DNA from: Uranotaenia lowii
Lineage: Eukaryota > Arthropoda > Insecta > Diptera > Culicidae
Length of the DNA: 64,000 bases
Direction: 5' to 3'
Assembly (NCBI RefSeq): GCF_029784155.1
Contig: NC_073693.1
Location: forward strand, 288,644,875-288,708,874
In this document: one piece after another, positions 48,541 to 61,410 of the stretch
Position numbering within the stretch: position 1 is the stretch's first letter
How the letters are laid out: the number at the start of each line of letters is the position of its first letter
Position numbers and translations under genes: made by a program
The notes under the pieces: model-generated
The model's database searches: none
What the model was told of the DNA's origin: nothing
What the model saw: the letters and a program-made list of their open reading frames with translations, nothing else

Positions 48541-50616
48541 GTGTAACGACTTAAGTTTTCTATTATAAATTGTCTATGTTTCCTGGTAAAATTTTAAAAT
48601 TTACTGAAAAATGATTGTAGAGATCTTATTCTAATATAAAATCCTCATTTATTCCTCATACAAAACTATCGTTGCTTATCTGATCAACAAAGGAATTTTT
48701 TTTTATATATTTATAAAAAGTTCTCAGTTGAACTAGGAATAAAATAACAAAACCAATGAATTAACATTTACTTTCTTTTTATAAAAATGTTTTTAATTCA
48801 ATTGAGTATTCGACATTTAGTTTATTTGTTTATTGTTCAGTTTTGAAAAAAAAAATATTAAAAAAATCAAGATAACATTCTTTGGAGCCTTGTTTTTTTT
48901 TTATCAAGTATAAAATAATACATATAAATCATTCCATATAAACTGTAATATGAAAGGAACAATGCTTTAAATGATAACAAGCCTTTTTAGAGGACAATAA
49001 AAAATGATTATCTGGGAAAGTTCTGTTTTACAATTTTCAAAATCACTAATTAACAAATTGTCTACAATTTACATTAATTTATTGATAAGACCTTAGAAAT
49101 GATTTATCATTTTCTAATCTACCTTCTTTCCTTTCTTAAAATAGAAAAGTTGAGTTATGTTTGCTATCTTATCTTTTCGTTATTTAAGAAATACAATGAT
49201 CTAGAAATTATTGATTAGCTTTTTCAAGAATTAATATAACTAAAAATTCCTTCGTTTCACATTTACTGACCAGTTAATTGTGTGGATGTTTCACGTTTGA
49301 AAATTATAGGATTGAAATTACATTTTACGAAATTTCACATTATATGCTAATGATGCTAAAGCTTCATCTTAGTCTAATACACAGATGAACGTAATTTTAT
49401 ATCTAGGTTGAGAAACCCTGTACTATTTCCTCAAAAATTTTACGTTAGCTCTTCGAGTTTTTCAAAACTCTATTTAAGATATTTTCTACAGCAACTTTAT
49501 TTTCATATTTACATATATGCAACATTATATTTTCGTAACACAATTCACTGTTTTTTTAACAAGAGTGAAATTTCCTTGGATTGTGGAACTGTGTTAGAAA
49601 TTTTTATTTTTGGAAAATGCCTCAGATAAATTCTTATCATTGTTGATGAAAAAACGCAAGTAGTAATTGCTTTTTAATCTGTAAATGATGATTTTATCGA
49701 AAATAAAATATATGACGGATAAATTATCCTTTTAAAGGGCCCTTCGTTTGCTATGAGCGGTTTAATTAACGTAAATATGCAGGAATTTCTTCCTACCAAA
49801 ACTACCTTAACCTAAAACATTAACTTAGATTTTATCGTTATTTAACTTTCAAAAGTTCGAATTGAGTGCTGCATGCCTGAGTAAACAATTCACATCAACA
49901 CGCATTCTCAAATCTTATTTGAGTAAACAATGCTTTAGTTTGTTTAAAACTTAACTCGACCAAAACTGCTAAATTATGATCAGAAAGACTCAAAAGGTCT
50001 TATAATTTGCTCAGATGGTTGAACTACAATTTATCTTATTAAAATTCAAAATTTGCTTAAAGCACCACTGTTCTAAAGAACGCAGTTAAAAAGTTGAAGA
50101 GGTTGTACATAACATACGACCGCAAAGTTAACGTAGAATTACGACAGCCTGTCTTGTACCAATTTAATCTTCTTTTCGCCAACGTTTGTTTGTAATTGAT
50201 TAAAAAATCCCGATACATGATAAAAGTACACACGATACCGCTGCCTTTCATACGTTTAGTCTCATACGAAGTTATTTTAATGTCGGTCCAAAGACCGTTA
50301 AGTAAAAGGTATTTTTAATTTAGAATACAAAATATTATTTAATCATTGATAGGAATTAGTTAAACTCGTGACATGCAAACCATCCGCAGTAAAGAAACGG
50401 ATCATATTAGACGTCTATGAATAGGCAACGATTTAACACACAAGTCAAAAAAGCGAGTTAGCAAGTGTGCTGACACTATTACACATACCACCGCTGCCTT
50501 TAACCAAAACGCTTGAATCAGTGCGGAAAAGAGAATATTAGCTTCTTCTCACGATTCTCTTTGGAATTGGTATCAAATCTGTATTTATGTTACTAAAGGG
50601 CGAATATGCTTATATC
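48541..50616. other. Gene-free AT-rich stretch
   Basis: No coding, RNA or repeat feature recognised. ORF 49408-49629 has no domain. Confidence 0.4.
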
Positions 50617-51183
50617 AGGGTTACTAGCGATTTTCTTTATTTGAAATTCCAAAGTATTTCCCGGTAAAGATGATTTCCCGGAGTTATGAAAATAATTCAT
50701 AACTCTAAAATTTCTCACAATAATTTTCCAAAACTTGTTAACCGTTATCAAATCATTAAAAATACTGCATCGTCTTTTAACACGTAGTCTTTTCACATCA
50801 AACTGAAAGAATTTTATTAAATTTTGGATCGAACCAAACATAATTGATATCCATTCATTATTTTGCTCCACAATTCTAACAACTGTTCAAAAACATGTTG
50901 ACTTATTTATTTCGACTAGATTCATTTCGTTAGAAAAAAGGTAGCTCTGTTTCAAAACAACTCATGCAGCCAAAATATTAGCTTTTTGCATTAGACACAT
51001 GTGAACCGAACCATAATCATTTGACGTCAAAAAGTATTTGTCGGAAACTCGATAAGATGAAAGGTTTTCAACATATTAATGACCGCTAGTGAATCTATGC
51101 TTTCCCGGTGATTTTTCAAAATTCCTGGTTTCCCGGTGACGCGATGGAATTCCCAAGTTTTTGCCGGTTCGCTAGCAACCCTG
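50617..51183. mobile_element. MITE with CAGGGTTRCTAGCGA inverted ends
   Basis: CAGGGTTACTAGCGA at the left and TCGCTAGCAACCCTG at the right are inverted copies. TTTCCCGG words recur at both subterminal sites (50656, 50677, 51101, 51129). The 8-bp flanks do not match, so the duplication has decayed or the element was rearranged. hAT-like by terminus. Confidence 0.55.
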
Positions 51184-52408
51184 TAACATCGCTGTGTTGT
51201 GTAATTATTGTGCGTGTGATGTGTGCGGAGTGTGTGCTGATTATGACACGCTATAATCATCACACTCCACACGCCATTCACACCACACGCACATTATTAA
51301 CACAACACATACAAACACTCATGCATTATCACCCATTCTCACATCATCCTATTCTTATCCTACACCACTGGAGCTCTCCGCTGCAGGTCATCTCCACTGA
51401 TGGTCGTCTTCGCTGCTAGCTGTTTATGGCTGGTCTATGCTGCTACGCTAGATGCTAAACAGAACTGCTTCTCGATATCGGTGTAGGATTACCACTGGTG
51501 GGGTCCAAACACCGATCGAATAGCAGCGTACCTACTCTGTTCAGCTCAACGGGCCAAATGAAACTGAAACCGAGTCGACCGAAGAGCCCTTTGTTTTATA
51601 CCTTTCGTAGGTAGGAAAAACAAAACCCATCAAAGTAGGCGTTGGTGATGACGTCATAATCCTTTAGATAGGATGTCCGATAAAGAGGAGTTTTTCGTGA
51701 CGCGAGATCGATTCGCAAATTTCAATTTGTCCCCCTATAGTGTTGCCGTAAGACGTAATTCTACGTCAAAAAAACATACTTCTTGGTACCGTAATCGGAA
51801 TCTTTATGAATGAATATCTGGGTGCGAAAAAGATCAAGAACCGAATTTTTATAAACTACATATTCCCATGTTGTGAATAGGAAATTCTGAGAACACTAAT
51901 CAAAAGATACTTAGCTTCGGTAAGTTGTAGAATGGTTCGGATTTTTAAGACGTCCGGTATCAATCCTGCTTGCAATCCATTATCGCTCGAACTCCGTCCG
52001 TACGTCGAACAAAGTAGTGCTAATGACCGACCGGGGTTGTTTCTTGATGCAAAACATTAAGACTGGGCTCAACTTACGTAATCTGAGATAAAGACGCTTG
52101 AAATCCAATGGTAAAATCAAAACTGGAGCCATTTTCGATTAAAATCCACATTTTCACAAATCCAAATTTCGAGAAAAACTTTAAGGGCCCGATTTTTTCG
52201 TCCGGCCGTCTCGAAGCACACGCCTACTCCCTCTTTTTAATAAAATGCTTAGTTTGGTAATAAACGGAATTTTTTTTCAGAGTTTTGTGGATTTTCAGCT
52301 AAGAAAAATGTTTGAATGGTTGAAATTGACAAAATGATAAGTAATTTGTAATTATTTCAGTGTTTTTACCCTATCGTTTATGCTTACAGTTTTACAAATT
52401 ATAATATT
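51184..52408. other. Gene-free stretch, GC-richer and with an imperfect inverted repeat
   Basis: 51190-51310 folds imperfectly (GTGTTGTGTAATTATTGTGCGTGTG against CACACGCACATTATTAACACAAC). 51340-51730 is GC-richer and LTR-like in style, but without a second copy or duplication. No gene. Confidence 0.4.
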
Positions 52409-54035
52409 CTAGCTGATTTTACCCGGCGTTGCTCGGGTTCGCAAAAAATATAAATCAAAATGACTCGTTGGACTTTTCGAAATTTTGGAAGCTTTGTGTT
52501 CCTCATTAGATATAAGAAATTTAGCCAATTTTAAGCCATGTTTGCGATATATTTTTGTTAGTTTTTTTATGTTTTGATTGAGATTATTGATTGTTTTTCT
52601 CGTGTTGGTAATTTTTGAAAAAAAAATTTGTTTGTGTTTAAAGAAATTTAAAACTATTTCCCTTGAATCCTTGTTCATCCTGTCATAACAAACATTTTTT
52701 TTTACCCACTATTTCTAAGGAAGCTTGAATAGCACTTACCTGATATCTCCAGCTAATAAAACTGTTTTTTTTAACTTCCATTTAATAAAAATCTCTTTGG
52801 GAAATCATTCCACTTTTCAAGTTGGACGATCTCCCTGTATAATGGTATATTCAAGTTTTAGTTACTTAGAAATTTTCAGAAAAAGACTTTCGAATCTTGT
52901 TGAACCATGTTCAAAACTCACTTTGCATGTTTTCAATTGTATGTGTGCTTCATAAAATCACACCTTTCTGAGTTCTTGTTCTTAAACGTTAAAAGTTCCA
53001 CTAATACGTTTTTGAAGTTATCAAAAACAAACTATCTCTGAACCGAACTATTATAATGTTATGAAATAGTTTTCGTTTGAGTTATATTTCAATGTTTCCA
53101 TTGTTGGACACAATCATCCCATTAATTTTGAAAAGTGATCAATGTTGTCAAGTCACATTGATGACCAAAGATGATTCAAAAGTTATAAATTGGCCAGCGA
53201 ATTGAAATATAGAAAACTTAAAACCTAAGAGTTAATTTCCTAATCAATTTTCTAAGCCCCCGTTTGAATTCCTCGGACGGTATCTAAAAGGCTGAAAGCT
53301 GAATCTAATAAATTTTTCTTTCTCTATAAAAAATCCCAAAAATATGAAAATGGTTGGCCCTTAAAAGCTGGAATTTATGAAAATCGGTTCATAAGTTTTT
53401 CAACACTCAGTCCAAAAAGTTGTTCAGCTGAAAAAGTCAATTCATTGTTCACTGTTCAGTTTACTGTATGTTTTGTAGAGCCTCAAAGCCCCCCAGCGGC
53501 GGCGGTAAAGAGTTTTGATAAACACTATGTACAACTCTTGTCAATATCTATATTCCTAATAACCGGCTAGTTAGATTTTTCAATTCAAAATGTAGGCATT
53601 TTAGTACATCAAAATATCTCGTACCGGTACCACGTGCTTTGAACAGTAGAAAGAAAAAAATACCCGCCAAAATTTCCCCTTTAAAATCATTTATACTCAG
53701 CAAGCATTGATTTGCTTTCCAGTACACGTGAACTCTGGATGGTCGTTTCTGATACCCGGCCCCTGGTGATTGTAAAAATAACCCCGCCAAAGGAAACGAA
53801 AATCGGTTGCCAAAATGGGTGCCATGACTTTCGATTTGTGGGAATAAAAACGAAAGTTGTATGGGAGGGTCCCTTTTCTTAGGGAGGAGGGGCTCAGAAC
53901 TATTACTAAACCTTACCTTGATCCAACTACACCTCTGTACCAAATTTCAGGCTGATCGGTTACGCGGTATGGATTTGTATAACGTGCATACAAACAAACA
54001 AACATATATAGTCCATCTCATCTTTATATATTAGA
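52409..54035 (-). mobile_element. Non-autonomous Helitron, 1.63 kb
   Basis: On the minus strand the 5' end is A/TCTAATATATAAAGATGAG and the 3' end is a CG-rich hairpin (ACCCGAGCAACGCCGGGT) followed by AAAATCAGCTAG. These are the TC...CTRR termini and subterminal hairpin of Helitrons. The 5' flank is the expected A; the 3' flank is A instead of T. No Rep/helicase coding. The ORF 53548-53943 has no domain. Confidence 0.75.
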
Positions 54036-54198
54036 TCTCTGTACCATCCACTTAATTGCAGTAATCTAAGTAATTTGTCTTCACTGTCTTTACTATTTTG
54101 TAGTATAAACGTAACATGATTTCTATAACACTTAACACATTAAGAACCGCGAATAATATAGGTGGAATAATATAGAAATTTTAGTTTTTATGTTTTTC

Positions 54199-54408
54199 AT
54201 AAGGTTGCCAAATTTCCCGGTTTTATCCCGGTTGTCTCGGATATTTTGAACAAAATTTGAAAAAGTCCGGTCTGGCCTTGTTGTCCGGATATCATTAAAA
54301 AAAACCCAAATTTATTCAATTTGCCGAGATATTGCCTGCACTTTCGGTCGACAATTTTGAAATCAAATATCCTGCGCAGATACGTGTCATTAAAATTTTG
54401 CAAACCTC
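54199..54408. mobile_element. Possible short hAT-like MITE
   Basis: TAAGGTTGCCAAATTTCCCGG at the left and TTTTGCAAACCTCA at the right are imperfect inverted ends; CCCGG/GTCCGG words lie between them. No matching duplication. Confidence 0.35.
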
Positions 54409-55598
54409 AGTCTATGTTACGTATTTATACAAGAATTACGGGTTTTTAAGCAATTTGTTTTTATACTTTTTCAAAATTGAACAAAACGAAAAAAAAATTC
54501 AGAAGGCACGAGTAGAATCATGGGGATATTGAATTCTGTATCTAAAACTTTACTTTTAAATCTCTGTAAACTACAGTTTTGCTAAAAAAGTGAACGAGCT
54601 TATTGAGGGAATATTTACTTTTTTTTCAAAACATATCTCGATAACGAGAGCTGATAAAAATAAAAGTGACTGCATATTTGTACTCAGTGCCTTTAAATCG
54701 GGCAAAATAAGCTTTTGAATTCTTTACAGACAGGAGAAATGTGATTTTTTTGAAAAGAAAATTTTTAATTTTCAACAGAACCAATTTCTAACTAAATTTA
54801 AAGCTTACAGAGCTTGCAAATTTGCTGTCGTAGAGAATGTTCGTTCTCGATTACTTAAGAATTCACATTAAAAACAGAAATACTTTTCAAAAACCCATCC
54901 TATTTTTTGGTTACCCTATCCGTAAAGTTGCTGCCAAGTGCCAGAGTCACTTCTGATGCGGCACCCTGCCCCAAAATTCGGTGCAGATTTGCATGAGATA
55001 ACCGAACAAACCACATCACGTGGAGGGGTTTTGTGACAGTGATTTTGGACACGTTTTGTCTCATGTTCAAAGATATTTTGGTTTCGGGATACTTGGGAGG
55101 GAACTCCACCGTCGTCGTGATGCCGGCGAATATGAATGCATGGCAGGATGATTTTTTTCTGGCGCTTTTTTGTGTCGCTACTGCTGGTGGGAGAGTTAGT
55201 TAATTTTGTTTGGTGAATATTTATGCAAAAAATCGTGGGTCAAAACAAACTGGAAGATAATTTCTACTAGTTTATGTGAGTTTTATTTGAAAATCTCGTA
55301 GAGAATTTTATGGTAGGATTTTGCTGTTCAAAATCATTTCAGACTGATTTTAACTATCCTCTAAGCTTTGTGCATTTTGATTACTGATCGTTTTCGGAAA
55401 TAAGAAAATTTTATGGAAAAAAATGTGAACAAGAATTCTCTGAACATTCTTTGGAAATTCTTTAAGTATCAGCTTTTAGCGCTCAGATCAAGATCTCACA
55501 GAACAGAATTCATAAAAAAATAATGGGTTCTTGATGAAGTTAACCTGAATTTGAGATTTCAAAGAGGAATTTTTGGTTTTTAAAACTCACATCCTATC
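54409..55598. other. Gene-free stretch with one GC-richer ORF
   Basis: The minus-strand frame at about 54900-55140 is open for about 75 codons (VEFPPKYPETKISLNMRQNV...) and its composition stands out from the flanks. No domain, start context or splice partner is recognised. Confidence 0.3.
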
Positions 55599-55952
55599 CA
55601 AGGTTGTCGAAATCACAGAAAAATCTGTAATTTCACAGAATTTCACAGAACACGAAATTTTGAAATTTTCACAGATTTCACAGAATTTTTGAATGAAATA
55701 AATTTTCGAAATTATAATTTTTTATAACAATATGAAATGTAGATTTCTTACTTTGAATTAGAAAAGTATGATAAGATTGGCAATGGTAATTGATTTTATC
55801 CATCTAAAATGTGGAAAAGACACAAGTTATCATGAACTTTCTATGAAATTCAAGGAAATAGCATTACAGAAATCCATCACAGAATTTTTGGGTAAAATCA
55901 CAGAAAATCAGATTTTTTTCTCAAAAACACAGAATTTATTTCGGCAACCTTG
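55599..55952. mobile_element. hAT-like MITE with internal TCACAGAAT repeats
   Basis: Ends CAAGGTTGTCGAAAT and ATTTCGGCAACCTTG-type inverted repeat, flanked by ATCCTATC and ATCCTAAA (8-bp duplication, two changes). TCACAGAA recurs about eight times, clustered near both ends. 354 bp, no transposase. Confidence 0.75.
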
Positions 55953-58734
55953 ATCCTAAATATCATTAGTGTTTAAATATAGAAGGAAAAAAAATTTGTC
56001 TGAGAACAGTCTCTTTGATACAGGAATAGAAACTTTCTGGGATGAAATATTTATAATGAAGGAACTAAGAAGCTGTTTCAGTCTATGTTTAATCGGTTTC
56101 AAGAAGGTCTGATTTAGGTCCCTTGTGGAGTCCTTCGCATTTAACACGTTAGTTAATATTGTTTAACAAAAGAGTTTATATTTTCATTTAATTTGAAAGA
56201 AAATTTATTTCTAATTCAATTTTTTCTTGTATGATAAATGAAAAATTTGTATTTCTTCAATTAGAGTGTAGATACTGAAGTTGTCAAAAACCGGCAACAC
56301 TTTACAGAGCAGTTCGATAGCATAAACAGCAAATCCGATGCCGATACGATACGTATTAAACTCACTCTCCAGTCTGGAAGCGGCCCGAAGCCTGGAAATT
56401 ATATCCCCAGGGCAGGTTGTTTTTTCCGCCTGGAAAACCACGAGAGTTCATTAACCACTTCCGGGAATGGAACATGCGAGCGAGCGAGATGATGATTTCC
56501 TTCTAGCGTCTAGCGCGTTCGAGAGCGCACCACATTATCAACCCGTTCGGTAGAATTTTGCCGGAGCACGATAAACGGATATGCACCTTCCGGTTTCAAT
56601 TTGTTGCAGCTTGGGTTGGGTTCTTTTGCTTTTGCTTGCCTCCTTGTTGCAGCTGTTCATTCTCAGCCTCATAAGAGAAGGAACATAAAAGAGGCATCTA
56701 TTTATCTTAGTTATTGCTGCAAATGATAATAAAAATGTTCGGAGAGATCAAAGAATAACAAAATAAAAATATGAAGGGCTGAAGATCTCGAACATGGGGA
56801 ATATGCTTATTCATTCGGTGATAGAACTACCAGTTTATAGCATTGGATGGAGATATTTAAGAAGCAGTCTAGTTTTGGTAACCCTTGATGTTTTCAAAAT
56901 GGGCCTACATATTTAATCTATTAATTTCTGTCTAATAAATTTAAAATCCTTGATTGTTTTATCAATAAGGTTCAAGGCTTTTGCCATGAATAAAAACAAA
57001 ATATTTTTTGGGTTATCGTATTTAAAGTCAAGCGTGCTTCAAAATTTAAGCTTTAAATATTGCAAGCCCATTTTGAATGTTGTTGAGAACCTTTTCGTTT
57101 CTTTTATTTCTACGTTTCCATGTTAGAGAAGAAAACGTCATTTCTCAAATCATTTATAATTTTTTTTATGTGGCAAATGAAGATGCAATTTATTTTAGGA
57201 CATATAAATGTCAGTTATTTCAAATTGTTCCAAGAGAGATGTTCACGAAAAAAGTCTAAGGAAGTGAAGTAGGCTTTGAGTGAACAGGACGAAGAATTTT
57301 TTTTTCTGACGTGTGTCAAAATCGTCTTCCTGATAAAAGTTTTCTTTTCGCACATTATCTTTTATCACTACAAGATATAGAAATGCGATAAGAAGCAGTT
57401 AAAAGTGATTAGATGTGATCTGAAAAGTTTACTAGTTTGGATAGGGCTTGGACTACGCCTTCTGGGTCACCCCAAGTATATTTTTCGATCAAGCTGAGGT
57501 CCAGCCAGGAAGCATCGTTATGGATTTCAAGATAAGTGGATAAACATTGATTTGTCTTATATTGTATTATTTTGTTCATACCCCTAACCTTATCGAAGAA
57601 TTTTATTTAATTTTGATTTTGAATAGCTTTATAACAACTCACAAAATTATTCCCCAAGAATATTCAGCCCCCATCAGATCACGCAATAAAAAGCTCCTAA
57701 AAGCACTTTCAGCTAGCTAGCTTTCTCGTTTACCTGCAGTGGTGTAAGAACTTTTGTCATATCATTATTCATTGAGTATAATACTTTAGTACCTAAATCA
57801 AGATTATTATATTTTGACCCCATTTCGCTGAAAGAGACGGGTTTCTTAGAACCATGTGAATCTAAAACCTGAAACTAATATTTAAATATCTACTTATATT
57901 TCAAAAAATCTTTAATTCTATACATATATACTTTTTTTTAGTCATAGATATTTGCCTTTTAAATTGTTCAGAAAATTAATTCAGACAAGTTACAGGTAAT
58001 GCAGATAAAATCTGAAATTCATGGCTATTCATTGACTCTGAAAGAAAACAAACATTTTCTGTTTTTTTTTTCATTATCTATTTGATCATGTTTTAGATGT
58101 ATTCTTCTTAATAGATAACATAATTGAATCACATCTGATAAATTAAATATTTTTCAAGTCTGATCAGCAACTTTAGCAAAACAGTAGCAAAAGCAGAAAA
58201 TCAAATATATTTATTGTAGTTATTAAACGAAAAATGAAAATATTGTTTAAAGTTTATCGTATAAATATAAGGTTGATCGAGGTCGAGCATAGAAAGATAA
58301 AATTACAAGCAGATGGTGCTTACGTAGAATAACAAAAGAAACATATTTTCAAAAAAAAAATCTTCATGATTTTCTATATAATTTTCAAGTGCTAAAAAAT
58401 AACACCAGGAGAATAGGAAACAACTGTTTCAAGAAAACCTCGCATATCTAAGTTTTGATAGTTTTGGTAATAAACAAAGAAATAATCATGTCTTAAAAGA
58501 CAACAGTAGTTTTTCAGAACATTGCAACTCAGGCTTTCCTGCACTAAAATATCTGTTAATGATAATTTTGGAGCTATTTGTAAAGCACGATATTTCCGAT
58601 TTTTCCTTTTCAATGCTATAACGACCTCATTCCTTTTGAAATTTGTGGAATTTTGGTAAAATCATAACTTAAAATTTTCTTGTAAAACAGTGAGGGTTAA
58701 CAAAAACAGGTTGAAATAAAAAGATCCATGTGCT
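55953..58734. other. Gene-free stretch
   Basis: 56270-56650 is GC-richer. Nothing supports a gene: short ORFs at 56211-56441 and 57077-57259 have no domain. Confidence 0.4.
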
Positions 58735-59205
58735 TGTCAAAAGTGTTTGCAGATCTTATACTTTTACCCACACTCCGAAACAATTTTTTTTTACTAGGAT
58801 GTAGAGGTGACCTCGGTCCTAAAGCGCAACTTTATATCTTTCATCCTTTCCTCTATTTTTATTCGCTATCTATTGACTAAATACTAGGACGTGGTTGGCA
58901 CTGTTATTGATGTTCAAAGAGAGAGCATTGAGAATGAGCTTCTAATCCCAAGAACCATTCTTTTGATCCTTGTACAAAATTGGTGGCCTCGAACAATCAC
59001 GGACTAACAACCTTGGCGATGAGGAACTCGTTCCACTTAAATTCAGATTGAAAAAAAGCAACGAAAATTTAAATATAGGTGTTAAACTGAATTGTATATA
59101 CATATCTATGTGTATCAATATTCTGTACAATTTTTAAAACATGAAAATAGTTTCGAGTTCAATGATTTATGGTGGATGTGGTTAAGCTAAACTTAGCTAA
59201 GATGT
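58735..59205. repeat. 480-bp dispersed repeat, copy 2 (inverted)
   Basis: Inverted relative to 48040-48540; shares GTGACCTCGGTCCTAAAGCGC, AAATTGGTGGCCTCG and GGTGGATGTGG...AAGCTAAACTTAGC. Diverged by substitutions and indels. Confidence 0.65.
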
Positions 59206-59660
59206 TCAAGAAAAGAGTTTAAAATCATTATTTCTTCTTTTATCGAAACGATTTCATTTGCAAATTTTAATTTTCTTAACAAATTTCAACTATAACTGCA
59301 GAAGGGTTGGTTTTCATTGTTGGAAGACTTAGAACTTAAAATTTACAAAATTTTAGATGTTTTTGAGGAGCCTCACTTTTCGCTTCGAATACATTGTACA
59401 AAACAAAGTGCTCCCAGAAATTATCTTATTATCAAGTTCAAGGTTCAAGCATTCACAGATACTGAAAAAACTTCATTCTAAACAACATTAACATTTTTTT
59501 TGTGTGGATAGTTATGACTTAACACATTAGGAAACCAGGAAGAAACCTAAGCCTGAAAAAGACAAAAAATTGGCATTCTGTATGTCAGAAACGTAAGTTA
59601 CTTCAAGTTAGCGAAAGTGTTTTTCATTATGATGTAGAATAAAGTTTATTATAATATATA
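59206..59660. other. Gene-free stretch flanking the Helitron
   Basis: AT-rich. Ends in TATATA directly against the Helitron 3' terminus. Confidence 0.4.
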
Positions 59661-60087
59661 CTAGCTGACCCGGTGTGCTTTGCTACACGTAAAACACATA
59701 ATTGAATATTCTTTATAGTTTTACTTGGAAGTATGGATTGGTTTTTCTAATAAATCTGAAGATTATCTCAATTTTCTATTAATAAAAGAAGTTTTCATGT
59801 TTTCAGGAAAATTGTATACTCTGTATATTTATATTTATCTAAATTTATATTATTTTTAAGAATCCATGGATAATATACAGTTCGGTGAATGTTTTCTTAC
59901 AGTTAAGTATTTATAAAAAAAAGAAATATCATAAGATTTGAATATCCTCGTTTGTTTTGGTAATATGAAACGCACTTCTTAAGTTTTCCATTTTTTCCTG
60001 AAAATGATTGCAGAAATAAGATTCATAACACATGTAAAATAATGAAGTTTACTTACGAAAAAAAATTTGTTCCGATGAATGTTGCAA

Positions 60088-61355
60088 CTATTGTAGTGCT
60101 TCAGAATAAGTTACATTTCTCGTTTTACCATTTGGGGTAAAAACAAACAAATTGCAAGGATTCCCAACTCGGGAGCAAGCAACATACAGTTGACCGTGAG
60201 AAAAGCATGGATTTTCCAAATTTAATCCACAAACTTTTAGGGATTGCCCCTGCGCTTTTTTTACAGTCATTCCGAATGCCAGTCTCACCGGAAACTGTAA
60301 ACGTTTGAATTCAAACGGAATATCTGTCGGAATCATAGGAATTCTCGGTAGAAGGACATCTTGACCTTTATATTTTCCGATCAGAATGGTAGCTTCTAGA
60401 ACATTATTCATCAATCTTTTTACTGACATTCTGGTTCCATTACAAAGCCTTGGTGGGCAGATGTTTCTTAAAAGAATTATTGGAACACCAACTTTTAATA
60501 CCAACATGTGAGGTGGCATGCCTGGCAAGTCAAGTGAATTTAGAAACTCGATCGGGTAATTGACTGCCTCATCAGGATTGATCACGGTGTCGAATGATTT
60601 ATATGTGGTAGACTCGCCTGGAATTTTGTTTTGAATTTTTGAATTGATATCATTAACGTCTAGGTTTTTTGCCGCTAATATAGCACGCTCACTTAGCCAC
60701 TCATGGTTTTTATAACTATTTTCTATGTCAGGGAAAACACTTTCAATCAGTTCATCTTTCGAATTCATCATTTTACAAAAATTTCTTGGGAACGTAATTT
60801 GATTTGTTTGATCTATGGGTAGTTTTCCGTTTCCCATGTCTAAAAGTTGTTTTGAGAATGTATCAGCGGACACATTTTGCTGCAACGCTACACGCATATT
60901 CTTTGTTAGAGTAAGTTTTTGCACGTACGTCCATAAAGCAGAGGACTTAAGACATGCATTGATTTCATCCGCAGGTGTAGATTTTTGTATAACTGGTAGC
61001 GTTTGGCGGAAGTCTCCGGATAATAATATCAAACTGTCACCAAACAGCAGATCATTTGATCTCAGGTCTTTAAGCGTCCGATTCAGTGCTTCTAAAGCTT
61101 TTTTATGAGCCATTGTGCACTCGTCCCATATTATAAGACGGCAAGTTTGAAGAAAGCGGCCCATTTCTGAGTTTTTGCTTATATTACATGTTGGGGCTTC
61201 AGTTGTTTGCAAATTTAACGGTAACTTTAACGCGGAGTGTGCTGTTCGACCACCGTCTAAAAGAGTTGCAGCTATCCCTGATGACGCGATTGCCAATACT
61301 GTTTGGTTTTGTGATCTTATCGATGCCAGAATAACTGATATTAAAAAAGTTTTAC
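60088..61355 (-). CDS. Helitron Rep/helicase, PIF1-type helicase domain (terminal exon)
   Basis: Continues Walker A (GKTFLISVILASIRSQ) after the intron and is open to a normal stop, about 422 codons. Visible SF1B motifs: AIASSGIAATLL (Ia), LIIWDEC (Walker B), LLSGDFRQTLPVI (III), LTKNMR (IV), AFGMTVKKAQGQSL (V) and QLYVACSRV (VI). Helicase action unwinds DNA during Helitron transfer. All motifs are intact, so this part looks functional. It ends 426 nt before the 3' terminus. Confidence 0.88.
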
Positions 61356-61410
61356 CTGCACAGAAAAAAAATCTATTATTATTAATTTTTTTTAATTAAA
61401 AAGGATTTAC
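61356..61410 (-). other. 55-nt intron in the Walker A motif
   Basis: Donor GGTACAG/gtaaatcc at 61411/61410 and acceptor tttctgtgcag/GTAAAAC at 61356/61355. The exon after the acceptor resumes GTAAAACTTTTTTAAT, a near-copy of the intron's own first bases GTAAATCCTTTTTAAT. Spliced, Walker A is GGTGKTFLIS; unspliced, it is GGTGKSF and then a stop after KKN. Confidence 0.75.

Noticed and set aside
51184..51730. Possible LTR
   Set aside because: GC-richer and LTR-like in style, but without a paired copy, duplication or primer-binding site.
54900..55140. GC-richer minus-strand ORF (VEFPPKYPETKISLN...)
   Set aside because: Composition is suggestive, but there is no start context, homology I recognise or splice partner.
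56360..56520. Possible short exon on the minus strand (NNLPWGYNFQASGRF, donor-like GAgtgagt)
   Set aside because: Only about 37 codons; no partner exon and no secure family match.
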